64,000 bases of DNA from assembly GCF_003290025.1 (NCBI RefSeq), contig NZ_QNHG01000002.1, forward strand, positions 1,026,566 through 1,090,565. Reading direction: 5' to 3'. Shown here in pieces: positions 30,230 through 39,307 of this stretch; the first letter of the stretch is position 1; every line of letters begins with the position of its first letter. Both the position numbers and the translations under genes were made by a program. Source of the DNA: Pseudogemmobacter bohemicus. GTDB lineage: Bacteria > Pseudomonadota > Alphaproteobacteria > Rhodobacterales > Rhodobacteraceae. Below the pieces are notes generated by a model. It did not search any database. It had not been told where the DNA came from and worked only from the letters and a program-made list of their open reading frames with translations.

Positions 30230-31534
30230 TCAATGCGATAAGATGAAACTTCCGAAGGATGGGTAAATCGTCGCGCGCCATTCGCCCGCGAAATGGGGAA
30301 AAATCGGTGCGGAAATCAGCCGGTCCCCCTGCCAGAGCGCGGGTGAGACCAGGGCGGCGTCGCGCCGGATGCCGGTTTCGCGCCAGTCGTACAATTGTGC
30401 AAGGCCTGCGGTGCCCAGTGGTGCAAGGGTCGCGCCAGGCGATTCCGGCCCGGTGATCTGCCAGCGGTGATCCCAGATGGCGCCCGGCCGGTAGGCCTGC
30501 GCGCCCGCGACCGCGCGGGGTTCGCGGGTCAGGCGGATGTCGCGCGGGGTGACGCGGATCAGGCAACCGCCAAGCGTGGCGCCGCGCCGGCGCCTGATCT
30601 CGCTCAGGCTTTGCGCAACCGAATTGGCCCTTGGCGCGTGGCGATTGCCGGAAATCCAGCGGATAGCGGCGCTGATCAGGCGGCGCTGGACCTCGGTATG
30701 GCAGTCGGTGAAGGCCTCACGGCCGAAGAGCAGGGCGCCGGCCTCTTCCTGTCCAAAGCCCCTGAAAGCGGCGGCGGCGGTCTGGCGGGCCAGATCCTGC
30801 ATCTCGGAGAGGTGGCGGATGGTGCTGTTCAGCGCGTCCGGCGTGATCCCAACCGCGGCCAGCCCGGGCAGCGCCTTGCGGATCCTGACCCTTGTATAGC
30901 GGGGGTCGTCATTCGAGGGATCCTCGCGCCAAAGGCAGGCATGGCGTCTCAGATAGTCACGCAGCTCTGTCCGCGAGCAGTCCAGCAAAGGCCGCCAGAA
31001 GCTGACGTTATTGTGATCGAAACGGCGGCGCATGCCGGTCAGCCCGTCAAGACCGGCGGCGCGGCTCAGCCCTATCAGGAAGGTCTCCGCCTGATCGTCG
31101 GCGGTATGGGCGAGAAAGACATGCGCGATGCCCCTCGCTTTCGCCCAGGCCGCCAGCAAATCAAGCCGCCCCCGCCCGGCCGCCTGCATCAGATTGCCGG
31201 CCTCGGGATGGCTGTTCCAGTCGAGTGTCTGATGCGCCAGACCCAGCCCTGCGGCTACGCTGGCAACAAAATCCGCCTCATCAGCGGCTTCTGCGCGCAG
31301 GTGGTGGTTGACGGTCGCGGTCTCGACGGTCACGTCCCAATGCGGCGCGACGCGGGCAATCAGATGCAACAGCGCCATGGAATCGCCGCCGCCAGAGACT
31401 GCGATGCCGATCTTCGCGGCGGCAGTCTGTGCGACAACCTGGTCGCGGAAGTCAAAGGGCAGACAGGATATGAGCAGGCCGTGATCGGCCTGCTCATAGT
31501 GTTCAAGCCAGCGATAGTATGGGCTCAGGGACAC
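30230..31534 (-). CDS. tilS: tRNA(Ile)-lysidine synthase
   Basis: 434 aa. It modifies the wobble cytidine of tRNA-Ile2 (CAU) to lysidine, changing it to an AUA reader. The PP-loop motif is SGGGDS (47-52) and further family blocks are VNHHLRAEAADEADFV and HTADDQAETFLIGLSRAAGLDGL (partly quoted). The only start codon in frame before the PP-loop is GTG at 31534, which overlaps the cpoB stop by 10 bp. The first ~40 codons span a perfect 12-bp-stem hairpin (31469-31498). Both points make the 5' end unusual and possibly subject to translational control. ftsH follows. Confidence 0.93.
   Translation of the reverse strand: MSLSPYYRWLEHYEQADHGLLISCLPFDFRDQVVAQTAAAKIGIAVSGGGDSMALLHLIARVAPHWDVTVETATVNHHLRAEAADEADFVASVAAGLGLAHQTLDWNSHPEAGNLMQAAGRGRLDLLAAWAKARGIAHVFLAHTADDQAETFLIGLSRAAGLDGLTGMRRRFDHNNVSFWRPLLDCSRTELRDYLRRHACLWREDPSNDDPRYTRVRIRKALPGLAAVGITPDALNSTIRHLSEMQDLARQTAAAAFRGFGQEEAGALLFGREAFTDCHTEVQRRLISAAIRWISGNRHAPRANSVAQSLSEIRRRRGATLGGCLIRVTPRDIRLTREPRAVAGAQAYRPGAIWDHRWQITGPESPGATLAPLGTAGLAQLYDWRETGIRRDAALVSPALWQGDRLISAPIFPHFAGEWRATIYPSFGSFILSH
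31469..31498 (-). other. Perfect 12-bp-stem hairpin inside the tilS 5' coding region
   Basis: TATGAGCAGGCC (31469-31480) and GGCCTGCTCATA (31487-31498) are exact complements with a 6-nt loop. It begins 27 bp after the cpoB stop, where a terminator for the tol operon would sit, but there is no T-run. It also encodes tilS codons 13-22. It may act as an attenuator or mRNA end-protector between cpoB and tilS. Confidence 0.6.
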
Positions 31535-32373
31535 CCCAGACCCTGCATGGCGATGGTCGCCTGCGATGCTGCCTGGGTGCCTGCGTAGTTCAGCGGCACC
31601 TGTTGCAGGGTGACGCAGGCCTGATCCTTTTCGCCCAGCTGGCCAAAGGACTCGCCGAGTTTCAAAAGCGCATCGGGGGCAATCGGGCCCTCGGGGGCGG
31701 AATTATAGGCGGTCAGATAGGCACGGGCGGCCGGCGCGATCTGGCCGGCCTGGCGCAAAGCCTCGCCGCGCAGATAATGCGCCTCGGGGACTAGCGGCCC
31801 GCCAGGATAGGATTGGGCATAGGTCTCAAAGAGCGATGCAGCACCATGAAAGTCACCCTGACCGAGCACCCCCTTGGCCCGGTCAAAATCTGCCTGTTCT
31901 GCGACGGCAAGCGCTGGTGCGGAGGAGGTGCTGCCCGAACCTGTCCCGGTGGCGGGGGCCGCAGGGGCGGCGGGGATGGCGGCTGCGGTCGAGGCACCGG
32001 CGCCGCCGCCGCCAAGAGACGGGGTCGCCCCCATATTCATCGGGTCGCAGGAGGGTTCTGCCTCGCAAAGGCGGAATTCGATATCACCGATCCGGTTGGT
32101 GCCATCCTGGATGACCCGGTTCAGTTTCAACTCGATTTCCTCGGTGCGCGAGGTGAGACGCATCAGCTCTGCCTCAAGCGTGTCCATCCTGGCCAGCGCA
32201 TCGACACCGCCCACCCGCGCCGAAGCGCCGGTGGTGGTGAGTTCGGCCTTGAGCGTGTTGAATTCGGCGGCAAGCTGACCCAGCTCGGCGCGTACATCGG
32301 CGAGGCTTTCCGCCGCCGCCGGAGTGGCGAAACCAAGGGCCAGCAGGGGGATGAGAAGCCTCGCCCGCGTCAT
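31525..32373 (-). CDS. cpoB: Tol-Pal system coordinator CpoB (YbgF)
   Basis: 282 aa. A signal peptide (about 1-21, ending AAA) is followed by a coiled-coil trimerisation segment (about 25-95; ELGQLAAEFNTLKAEL), a Gly/Ala/Ser-rich linker, and a TPR region (about 160-280; YLRGEALRQAGQIAPAARAYL). In model species CpoB couples peptidoglycan synthesis to outer-membrane constriction by binding TolA. Its start is 2 bp after the pal stop, in the standard gene order. The linker is of low complexity. Confidence 0.93.
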   Translation of the reverse strand: MTRARLLIPLLALGFATPAAAESLADVRAELGQLAAEFNTLKAELTTTGASARVGGVDALARMDTLEAELMRLTSRTEEIELKLNRVIQDGTNRIGDIEFRLCEAEPSCDPMNMGATPSLGGGGAGASTAAAIPAAPAAPATGTGSGSTSSAPALAVAEQADFDRAKGVLGQGDFHGAASLFETYAQSYPGGPLVPEAHYLRGEALRQAGQIAPAARAYLTAYNSAPEGPIAPDALLKLGESFGQLGEKDQACVTLQQVPLNYAGTQAASQATIAMQGLGCP

Positions 32374-32374
32374 G

Positions 32375-32908
32375 TTACGACCCGGCGCCGACCGACAGCA
32401 CCGTCACGGCGCGGCGGTTCTTGGAATAGCAGGATTCGGTCGAGCAGACCTCGATCGGGCGTTCCTTGCCGTAGGAAATCGTGCGCATCCGCGAGCCGGC
32501 AACGCCTTGCGACAGCAGATATTGCTGCACCGAGGCCGCCCGGCGCGCGCCAAGCGCGAGGTTGTATTCGCGGGTGCCCTGCTCGTCGGCATGGCCTTCG
32601 ATGATGATCGCATAGCCCGGATTCTGGTTCAGCCAGTTGGCCTGGCCATTCAGCACCTGGCGGCCGGTATCCGAGACGGTCGACTGGTCGACAAGGAACA
32701 GCACGCGGTCGCCAACCGTCTGGTTGAAATAGGCGATGGAGCGCGGATCACTCGGATCGCCAAGCCCGTTGGTGTCGATATAACCGCTGCCACCCGTGCC
32801 GCCGGCCCCGCCGCCGGCTCCGTTACCGGCGCCATAGCGGTCAGGGTTCTGACAGGCGGCAAGGCCGAGCACGGCCACGAAAAGAAGGGCTTTGGGGGTA
32901 AAGCTCAT
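32375..32908 (-). CDS. pal: Peptidoglycan-associated lipoprotein Pal
   Basis: 177 aa. The lipobox is LAAC with the lipidated Cys at 19, followed by a Gly/Ala-rich linker (GAGNGAGGGAGGTGG) and an OmpA-type peptidoglycan-binding domain (about 60-170) with IIIEGHADEQGTREYNLAL, the diaminopimelate-binding region, and KNRRAVTVL near the C-terminus. It tethers the outer membrane to the wall and binds TolB. It lies between tolB and cpoB on the same strand. Confidence 0.97.
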   Translation of the reverse strand: MSFTPKALLFVAVLGLAACQNPDRYGAGNGAGGGAGGTGGSGYIDTNGLGDPSDPRSIAYFNQTVGDRVLFLVDQSTVSDTGRQVLNGQANWLNQNPGYAIIIEGHADEQGTREYNLALGARRAASVQQYLLSQGVAGSRMRTISYGKERPIEVCSTESCYSKNRRAVTVLSVGAGS

Positions 32909-33039
32909 CGGTTTTTCCTTATAAGTCAGTTCGCGGGCCGGTTGCGGATCCTGTGCGGATCACTGTTTCGCGGCCCAGGTTAGCAGGTTCCGGGCGGCTG
33001 GGGAATCCGGCAGGATTGCCCATACCCGAAAATGGCGAT

Positions 33040-34374
33040 TTACGGCAACAAAGGCGACCAGGCCGGGTCGGAAGCCGGCCCGTCGGTCGGGATTTGTTTC
33101 AGGTTCCGACCGGTGATATCGACCGACCACAGCGAGGCCTGACCGCCGCCGCCCTCGGTTTCGCGGGTGAACATGATCACCCGGCCATTCGGCGCCCAGG
33201 TCGGGCCTTCATCAAGGAAGGACGAGGTCAGGAGCCGCTCTTCCGAGCCATCGGTGCGCATGACGCCGATATGAAAGCGGCCCTGATACTGTTTGGTAAA
33301 GGCGATCAGGTCGCCGCGCGGGCTCCAGACCGGGGTGCCATAGCGCCCCTCTCCGCCCGAGATCCGGCCGCCTTCGCCGCCGGCGGCACCCATGATATAG
33401 ACCTGGCTGCCGCCGGTGCGGTCGCTCTCGAACACGATCTTGCTGCCATCGGGCGAGAAACAGGGCGCGGTCTCGATCGAGGGCGCATTGGTCAGCTGCT
33501 GCGCCTGGCCCGAAGAGAGGCTCATCTTGTAGATGTCGGTATTGCCGCCGCGCTCAAGACTGAACACGACCGAGCCGCCATCGGGCGAGAACCTGGGTGC
33601 AAAGGTCATGGTGCCGGGCTGTTCGGCCAGGGTCTGGCGTTTCAGATTGGACAGGTTCAGCAGCGTGATGCGCGGGAAGCCGGTCTCATAGCTGGTGTAA
33701 AGCAGCCGGTCGCCATTCGGCGAAAACCGCGGCGCCAGCACGATAGAGGCGCTGTCGGTCAGGTATTGCACATTGGCGCCGTCGTAATCCATCACGGCAA
33801 GGCGCTTGAGGCGGGCGTTTTTCGGCCCCGACTCTGCGACATAGACCACGCGGCTGTCGAAATAGCCGCCCTCACCGGTGATCTTGGAATAAACCACATC
33901 GGCCACTTTATGGGCCATGCGGCGCCAGCCCGCTTTGGTGCCGGCGAATTGCATCGCGGCGCCGTCGAGTTGCTGGCCGTTCGAGACGTCATAGGCGCGG
34001 AATTTGACGGTGATGCGGTCCCCGGCGGCGGAAACCGCACCGACGATCAGCACGCGGGAATTGATCGCGCGCCAGTCTTCGTAACTGATGGCGCCGTCAA
34101 AGCCCTGGATGCGGCCGATATAGGCCTCCTGGCCGATGGTACGGAAAAAACCCGTCCCATCGAGGTCGGAGGTTACCACCCGCGACAGATCGCTGGCGAG
34201 ATTGCCGGCGCCGCCCTCGTCGACAAACATCGGCACCGCAATCGGCATTGGCTCGATCACGCCCTGACCGATCACGATCCGGGGCGGCTGGCCGTCCTGT
34301 GCGCGCGCCATTGCAGGGATCATCGCGGCCCCTGCAAGCAGGGTGGTCGCAAAGCTTCTTCTGGTGAAGGTCAT
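33040..34374 (-). CDS. tolB: Tol-Pal system protein TolB
   Basis: 444 aa. A signal peptide (about 1-25, ending ARA) is followed by the N-terminal domain with [16 protein letters not shown], including the TolA-box region. A six-bladed beta-propeller follows, shown by repeats of the form [34 protein letters not shown] and [12 protein letters not shown]. TolB links TolA in the inner membrane to Pal. A 131-bp gap separates it from pal and a 115-bp gap from the gene upstream. Confidence 0.97.
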   Translation of the reverse strand: MTFTRRSFATTLLAGAAMIPAMARAQDGQPPRIVIGQGVIEPMPIAVPMFVDEGGAGNLASDLSRVVTSDLDGTGFFRTIGQEAYIGRIQGFDGAISYEDWRAINSRVLIVGAVSAAGDRITVKFRAYDVSNGQQLDGAAMQFAGTKAGWRRMAHKVADVVYSKITGEGGYFDSRVVYVAESGPKNARLKRLAVMDYDGANVQYLTDSASIVLAPRFSPNGDRLLYTSYETGFPRITLLNLSNLKRQTLAEQPGTMTFAPRFSPDGGSVVFSLERGGNTDIYKMSLSSGQAQQLTNAPSIETAPCFSPDGSKIVFESDRTGGSQVYIMGAAGGEGGRISGGEGRYGTPVWSPRGDLIAFTKQYQGRFHIGVMRTDGSEERLLTSSFLDEGPTWAPNGRVIMFTRETEGGGGQASLWSVDITGRNLKQIPTDGPASDPAWSPLLP

Positions 34375-34489
34375 CTGCCTCTCGCTCCGATCTCGTCCGG
34401 TCTGCTGCCGGTTTTGCGGGTCCTGGTTAAAACATCCGCCGTAAACGTATCACGGGGGAAATGGGTTCCGGTGTCATCTGACATCTGTG

Positions 34490-34993
34490 TCATTGCGCTG
34501 GATCCGCGGCGGGGCGCTCTTCGGGGGCACCGAAAACCAGATCGACAACGGCGCGGTGCGGCTCGCCATCCGCGAGATACCGCAGGGGCACGGTCAGCAA
34601 GCCGGCATCAAGCGCCCTCCTCACGCTGCGCTTCGCGAATTTCTGCGTGGCAGTCGCGATATCACCGGGCGGTCCGGAATAGGCTATGACGTCGATTACA
34701 GGCTGGTCGATGCTCTGGTTAAAGCAAAGCCGCAGGACCACTCGCGCCCCTGCAGCGCCCTCAGGCCGGTCGTCTGCATCGGTAAGCGAGAGGATGCTTC
34801 GGCCAATCCATCTTACCGCAGTTGGGTCGAGGGCGTTTTGCGGCCTGAGATTGGCGCAGGTGAAGGTCTCGACCACTGCATTTATCCGGCGCTCGGTATT
34901 GGCAAGGCCAGGGCCTGCGGCCAGCAGGCCGCCAGTCACCAGCGCTGCGCGTAGTATGGTGTGTCCGAGCGGTAAGGCGGCGGTCGCAGCCAT
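34490..34993 (-). CDS. Secreted TolA C-terminal-like domain protein between tolA and tolB
   Basis: 167 aa. Residues 1-32 are a signal peptide (LLAAGPGLANT). The rest looks like a stand-alone copy of the TolA/TonB C-terminal fold. RVVLRLCFNQ corresponds to the VIVVRVTFDQ strand of the TolA here. A SGP, then a series of Ala/Arg-rich helix residues (FAKRSVRRALDAGL) and VPLRYLADGEPHRAVVDLVF match TolA FRNARSAITRAY, IPLPADKYETWKVLDLVF. It has cysteines at 46 and 90, able to form a disulfide; the TolA here has none in that domain. The start overlaps the tolA stop (TGATG), so it is coupled to tolA. It could modulate TolA-TolB contact in the periplasm. This is inferred by eye, not by a profile search. 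Confidence 0.75.
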   Translation of the reverse strand: MAATAALPLGHTILRAALVTGGLLAAGPGLANTERRINAVVETFTCANLRPQNALDPTAVRWIGRSILSLTDADDRPEGAAGARVVLRLCFNQSIDQPVIDVIAYSGPPGDIATATQKFAKRSVRRALDAGLLTVPLRYLADGEPHRAVVDLVFGAPEERPAADPAQ

Positions 34994-36237
34994 CAGCGCA
35001 GCCTCATCCCATTGGCGTCAAACACCAGATCGAGCACCTTCCAGGTCTCGTATTTATCCGCCGGCAGCGGAATGCCGCCTTCGGTATAGGCGCGGGTGAT
35101 GGCCGAGCGCGCATTGCGGAAGGCCACATCAATCGCTTGCTGGCTCGGCCCGGTGGATTCGCCTGCCAGAAGGTTCATGCCGGTCGGCTTACCGGCCTGG
35201 TCAAAGGTCACGCGCACGACGATGACAGTCGACATCGCCTCGGTCCCCATGGTGCCGACATTCCATTTCGAACCGATGGCCGAAGAGATATTCCCCATCT
35301 CGCTGCCGCTGAGCGGCGGGCCGCTGGCGGCCTGACCCTGGCCACCCGAACCGGCGCTGGCGGCAGCCGCTGCTGCGGCAGCCGCGGCGGCCTCTTCCTC
35401 GGCGCGGGCCTGGGCTTCGCGGCGGGCGCGGGCCTCGGCTTCCTGGGTGGCGCGGTCTTCGGCGGCAACCTCGGCAGCGATGCGGGCATCGCGCTCTTCC
35501 TGAGTTTCCGCCGCAGGCTCCGGCGTTGGCGCCGGGCGGTTGGGGCGCGGTTTCGGACGCGGCGAGGTCTGCATCCCCAGCGATTCCTCGGGGCGGTCCT
35601 GAGCGTTCTCTTCGGTCAGCAGCACATCGCCGGTATCCTGCGGCGCGGTCGCGGTCTGTTCTTCGCGCGGCGGCTCGGGCGTCGGCTCTTCGGCTGGCGT
35701 CACCGCTTCCTGCGGGGCGTCAGAAGTGGGCGTGTCCTCGGGAACCGGGGCCGGATTGGGAGCCACGATATTTGCGGGCCGGGGTTTCGGCCTGATCGAC
35801 GAACTCATCGTCGGAATCGCCTGTTCCTCGGGCGCGAAAACGGCCTCGGGCGGCGCGGGATTTTCGATCACCGGCTCGGGCGTGGGTTCGGGTTCCGGCG
35901 TGGGCGGCGGCGGAGTGGGCTCGGGTTCGGGCTGGGGTTCCTGAACCGGTTCCGGTTCAGGCTCGGGGGCCGGTTCCGGTATTGGCGCATCGACCGAGGG
36001 TTCGACCGGATCGGGGGCCGAGATGGTTTCCGCCGGGTCGGGCGACGGCTCGGTCGCGTTTGCCGCAGCGGCCTCCATCGCGGCGAACTCTGCCGAGCTC
36101 ACCGTTGAAACCGTCATCGACATCTGTTCAGGCGGCTTTGACGGCGAGAACAGCCAGTCGCCAAGCATCACCCAGAGGATCAGGCCGGCATGGCCTGCTC
36201 CGGAGAGGATGGTGCCTGTTTTGAAGCGCCCTTCCAT
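34993..36237 (-). CDS. tolA: Tol-Pal system protein TolA
   Basis: 414 aa from the ATG at 36237, 13 bp after tolR with a GGCGGA ribosome-binding site; an earlier ATG at 36273 would overlap tolR. One N-terminal membrane anchor (GHAGLILWVMLGDWLF, about 14-29) is followed by a very long Pro/Glu-rich section (about 75-235), a charged helical section rich in Arg/Ala/Glu (about 245-300), a poly-Ala run and a C-terminal domain (about 325-414) that would contact TolB/Pal. TolA transmits proton-motive force from TolQR to the outer membrane. Function is assigned from anchor, domain and operon position, since the middle is low complexity. Confidence 0.93.
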   Translation of the reverse strand: MEGRFKTGTILSGAGHAGLILWVMLGDWLFSPSKPPEQMSMTVSTVSSAEFAAMEAAAANATEPSPDPAETISAPDPVEPSVDAPIPEPAPEPEPEPVQEPQPEPEPTPPPPTPEPEPTPEPVIENPAPPEAVFAPEEQAIPTMSSSIRPKPRPANIVAPNPAPVPEDTPTSDAPQEAVTPAEEPTPEPPREEQTATAPQDTGDVLLTEENAQDRPEESLGMQTSPRPKPRPNRPAPTPEPAAETQEERDARIAAEVAAEDRATQEAEARARREAQARAEEEAAAAAAAAAAASAGSGGQGQAASGPPLSGSEMGNISSAIGSKWNVGTMGTEAMSTVIVVRVTFDQAGKPTGMNLLAGESTGPSQQAIDVAFRNARSAITRAYTEGGIPLPADKYETWKVLDLVFDANGMRLR

Positions 36238-36250
36238 CTGCTGATCCGCC

Positions 36251-36736
<486 letters not shown>

Positions 36737-36739
36737 GGA

Positions 36740-37432
36740 TCAGGAATCCAGCTGGCGCGACAGGATGGTCGCGAATTCATCGGCGAAGCTTTCCCAGTTG
36801 CCCTGGATATGTTCGCTGTCGGCATTCAGTTTGTTGTAGAAGACCACGGCCGGGATAGCGGCGATCAGGCCGATACCGGTCGCCAGCAGCGCCTCGGCAA
36901 TACCGGGTGCCACAACGGCGAGCGAGGTGTTTTGCGAGATCGCGATTTCCTCGAAGGAGTTTTTGATCCCCCAGATCGTGCCGAACAGCCCGATAAAGGG
37001 CGCGGTCGAGCCGGTGGTTGCGAGGAAGGAAAGGCCGGAATTCAGCTTTTCGCTTTCGCGTGCGATGGCGACATCCATGGCGCGGTCGATCCGGGCCTGG
37101 GCGCCGGCGATCAGCGCGCCATCCTGTTTATGGCTGCGGCGCCATTCCAGCATGCCGGCGGCGAAGACGCGTTCCGAGGCGCCCTGAGGCTCGGGCCCGA
37201 TCCGCTCATAAAGCTCGTCCAGCGGCTCGCCCGACCAGAAGGCCTGGTCGAAGGCCTGGGCCTCGGCGCGGGATTTGCGGAAGAGGATATGTTTCTGGAT
37301 GATGATCGCCCATGACCAGAAGGACATGACGATCAAAATGATCATCACCAGCTTGACCGTGAGGGTCGCACGGGCGAAGAGGGCCAGCAGCGAGAAGTCA
37401 ATCTCCTGCGCCATCGCGATGGTTTCGTTCAT
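36740..37432 (-). CDS. tolQ: Tol-Pal system protein TolQ (ExbB family)
   Basis: 230 aa with three membrane segments: about 20-42 (VKLVMIILIVMSFWSWAIII), about 140-160 (FLATTGSTAPFIGLFGTIWG) and about 172-195 (VVAPGIAEALLATGIGLIAA). The GLFGTIWGIKNSF and APGIAEALLATGIGL motifs are the MotA/TolQ/ExbB signatures that line the ion channel. It is the first gene of the leftward tol run. In enterobacteria ybgC precedes tolQ; here ybgC is divergent. Confidence 0.97.
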   Translation of the reverse strand: MNETIAMAQEIDFSLLALFARATLTVKLVMIILIVMSFWSWAIIIQKHILFRKSRAEAQAFDQAFWSGEPLDELYERIGPEPQGASERVFAAGMLEWRRSHKQDGALIAGAQARIDRAMDVAIARESEKLNSGLSFLATTGSTAPFIGLFGTIWGIKNSFEEIAISQNTSLAVVAPGIAEALLATGIGLIAAIPAVVFYNKLNADSEHIQGNWESFADEFATILSRQLDS

Positions 37433-37940
37433 TGCGCCTGCTCGTTCTTAAGGTCGCCGGTCAGTGTTCGCCGGTCGTTAGACCTGATTCTAGCAGTGTT
37501 ACAAGGGGAATGCCAACACATCTTGGCGAATATGGCGTGAGCGTGGCGGCAGATGCTGCTTTGCGGCGACTCAGTGCTGAGCCGGAGAGGGCAGCGCGCG
37601 GGTTTTCGCCGGGATCAGGGTGGCGGCGCTGTGTCGGTGCGGGCGGGTGTCTGGCCCTCACTGGCCATGTGTGTCCTGAAGAGCCTGGTCGACAGCAGGG
37701 TGTTGTGTTTTGCCGCCGGGTGGCCGGTTCCTTCGTCACGGATCACGCCGCGCTCTCGTGGACCGGATGCGGGCAGATCGCCCATTGCCTGCCAGGCGCA
37801 ACAAGGCCAGGTTCACCGGGAATTCAGGTTCACCGAATTCAGCTTCACCGGGAGTTCGGGCAGGGCTTTCGGCATTCCGCCACAGGGCCGGGATCCCGTG
37901 ACGGCTTTGACGACGATAACTGATGGAGGCGACGCGTCTG
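37433..37940. other. Divergent intergenic region between tolQ and ybgC
   Basis: 508 bp without a supportable gene. Frames open through it on both strands (up to 163 codons on the plus strand) have unconvincing, compositionally random products. It must hold the promoters for tolQ (left) and ybgC (right). It contains a three-unit tandem repeat at 37811-37859. No tRNA or small-RNA-like structure stands out by eye. Confidence 0.55.
37811..37859. repeat. Three tandem ~16-bp repeats upstream of ybgC
   Basis: GTTCACCGGGAATTCAG (37811-37827), GTTCACCGAATTCAG (37828-37842) and CTTCACCGGGAGTTCGG (37843-37859) follow one another directly. They are about 80-130 bp upstream of ybgC. They could be repeated binding sites or a slippage product. 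Confidence 0.6.
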
Positions 37941-38366
37941 ATGACGGATCAGGAGCGGTATTTTATCCATAAAATCAGAGTATACTATGCGGATACCGAT
38001 GCCGGGGGCATCGTCTATCATGCCAGATATCTCGAATTCGCCGAGCGCTGTCGGTCAGAGCTTCTGCGTCACATCTCACATCCTTTGATTTCCGATGGCG
38101 GAAATCAGTTTGTGGTGCGGAAGTCTCAGATTGAATGGCGCGCGCCCGCGCGGCTTGATGATCTGCTTGTCTGCAGAACAGGCATTGAGGACATCAGGGG
38201 CGCAAGGGTGACGATGCGGCATGAGATGCTGCTGGGGGATAGCGCGGTGACGGTGATGGTGGTGGAGCTGGCCTATGTGACCGCCAGCCATAAACCGGTC
38301 AGGCTGCCTGAAGCGCTGATATCCGCGATGCGGCAATTTGCGGTCTGTGACGCTGGCAAGCGCTGA
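37941..38366 (+). CDS. ybgC: Acyl-CoA thioesterase YbgC (hot-dog fold)
   Basis: 141 aa from the ATG at 37941, with GGAGG 11 nt upstream; an ATG at 37923 overlaps that site. The 4-hydroxybenzoyl-CoA thioesterase signature is VYYADTDAGGIVYHARYLEF with the catalytic Asp (DTDAGG). YbgC hydrolyses acyl-CoA/ACP thioesters and is linked to phospholipid metabolism and the Tol-Pal locus in many proteobacteria. Unlike the enterobacterial order, it is divergent from tolQ here. Confidence 0.93.
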   Translation: MTDQERYFIHKIRVYYADTDAGGIVYHARYLEFAERCRSELLRHISHPLISDGGNQFVVRKSQIEWRAPARLDDLLVCRTGIEDIRGARVTMRHEMLLGDSAVTVMVVELAYVTASHKPVRLPEALISAMRQFAVCDAGKR

Positions 38367-38422
38367 TTATCGCGGTTGCGATAAGGGATATGGCGCGCGG
38401 CCAGTCCGGGCTCTGAGCCCGG
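38367..38422 (+). terminator. Hairpins after ybgC (possible terminator)
   Basis: TTATCGC-GGTT-GCGATAA (38367-38384) is a perfect 7-bp stem starting one base after the ybgC stop. A second, CCGGGCT-CTG-AGCCCGG, lies at 38406-38422. Neither has a T-run, so termination is uncertain. They lie in the 166-bp gap between convergent genes. Confidence 0.45.
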
Positions 38423-38532
38423 TCACGGCGAAAGAAACAGCACGAAAGCGCTGCCGGCTTTCAATTCCGCGCCTGAGGCCCAGGGCATGGAATTCAGGGC
38501 TGCGCCCCAAGACATGGGACCGGGCATTCGCG

Positions 38533-39171
38533 TTACCCTGCTGCGTCATCGGGGGGCAGCATGCGTGCCATCAGCCGCAGCGCATGGCCGGGATCGGCGG
38601 CGACTGCCGGCAGCACCGGATCATAGGCGGCGCGGATCACCAATGCGAGGTCGGGATGCAGGATCACGCCGCCGCTTTCGGTGCGGGCCAGCGGTGAGAT
38701 CTGGCTGAAGGCACCATCTGCAAAAGACAGCATCGCCTCGGCGCCCTGGGCCAGAGCGAGGTCCTGGGCCGGCATCTGCGCGAGATGGTCATCCATGCGC
38801 AGGAACAGGAAGACGGCTTTGATCGCGCCGGCCTCGTCAAAGCGGAAGGTGCGGTAGCGGTTGGCGCCCTGCGCCTCAAGCCGGGTGCAGAGATCGGCGA
38901 GGCCGGGGATCATCCGATCGAGTTTCGGCACCTGCGGCAGCTCGGCCCAGTCGCGGAAGAAGAAGACCATCAGATTGGCGCCAAGCTCGGGGTCGGTTTC
39001 CGCCATGCGGTGGCCGGCGAGCAGGACAACCGCCTCGATGGCGCCCTTGACGGTGGAGAGCGTCGCGTCATCGGTGCCGAAGATCACCGGCACGATGGGA
39101 CGGCCCCAGCGGGCGCAAAGGAAGCTGCCATCGGGTCGGGTGAAGAGGGTCTGAATCTGATCTGGCGTCAT
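38533..39171 (-). CDS. Uncharacterised cytosolic protein, 212 aa
   Basis: 212 aa from the ATG at 39171; a GTG two codons earlier is an alternative and neither has a clear ribosome-binding site. No signal peptide or membrane segment. Sequence features are TRPDGSFLCARWGRPIVPVIFG, an acidic/Leu-rich middle, and GGVILHPDLALVIRAAYDPVLP near the C-terminus. I do not recognise the family, but codon use and composition match the neighbours, so it looks like a real and conserved gene rather than noise. It is convergent with ybgC and divergent from the YmdB-type gene at 39308. Confidence 0.7.
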   Translation of the reverse strand: MTPDQIQTLFTRPDGSFLCARWGRPIVPVIFGTDDATLSTVKGAIEAVVLLAGHRMAETDPELGANLMVFFFRDWAELPQVPKLDRMIPGLADLCTRLEAQGANRYRTFRFDEAGAIKAVFLFLRMDDHLAQMPAQDLALAQGAEAMLSFADGAFSQISPLARTESGGVILHPDLALVIRAAYDPVLPAVAADPGHALRLMARMLPPDDAAG

Positions 39172-39230
39172 GGTCACTGGTTAGCGGGTTCTGTGCATGG
39201 GCTCAACCTGGCGCATCTGGACGGGCCTGG

Positions 39231-39265
39231 ACGCCTCCGGCGGGAGTATTTAAGTCAAGAGGAAG
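39231..39265. repeat. Dispersed Rhodobacterales-type intergenic element
   Basis: GCCTCCGGCGGGAGTATTT (39233-39251), followed by a purine-rich AAGTCAAGAGGAAG stretch. I recognise this short element as frequent between genes in Rhodobacterales genomes. It contains CTCC-GGCG-GGAG, a small inverted repeat. It lies in the 136-bp gap between divergent genes, so it may overlap a promoter here. Confidence 0.5.
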
Positions 39266-39307
39266 GGGGCTTGCAGGGAAGGGGGAGGAGGCATAAGCGG
39301 GAATGCC

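Noticed and set aside
37432-37923. 163-codon plus-strand frame in the tolQ/ybgC gap
   Set aside because: Composition looks random, it starts within tolQ start codon region and has no ribosome-binding site.
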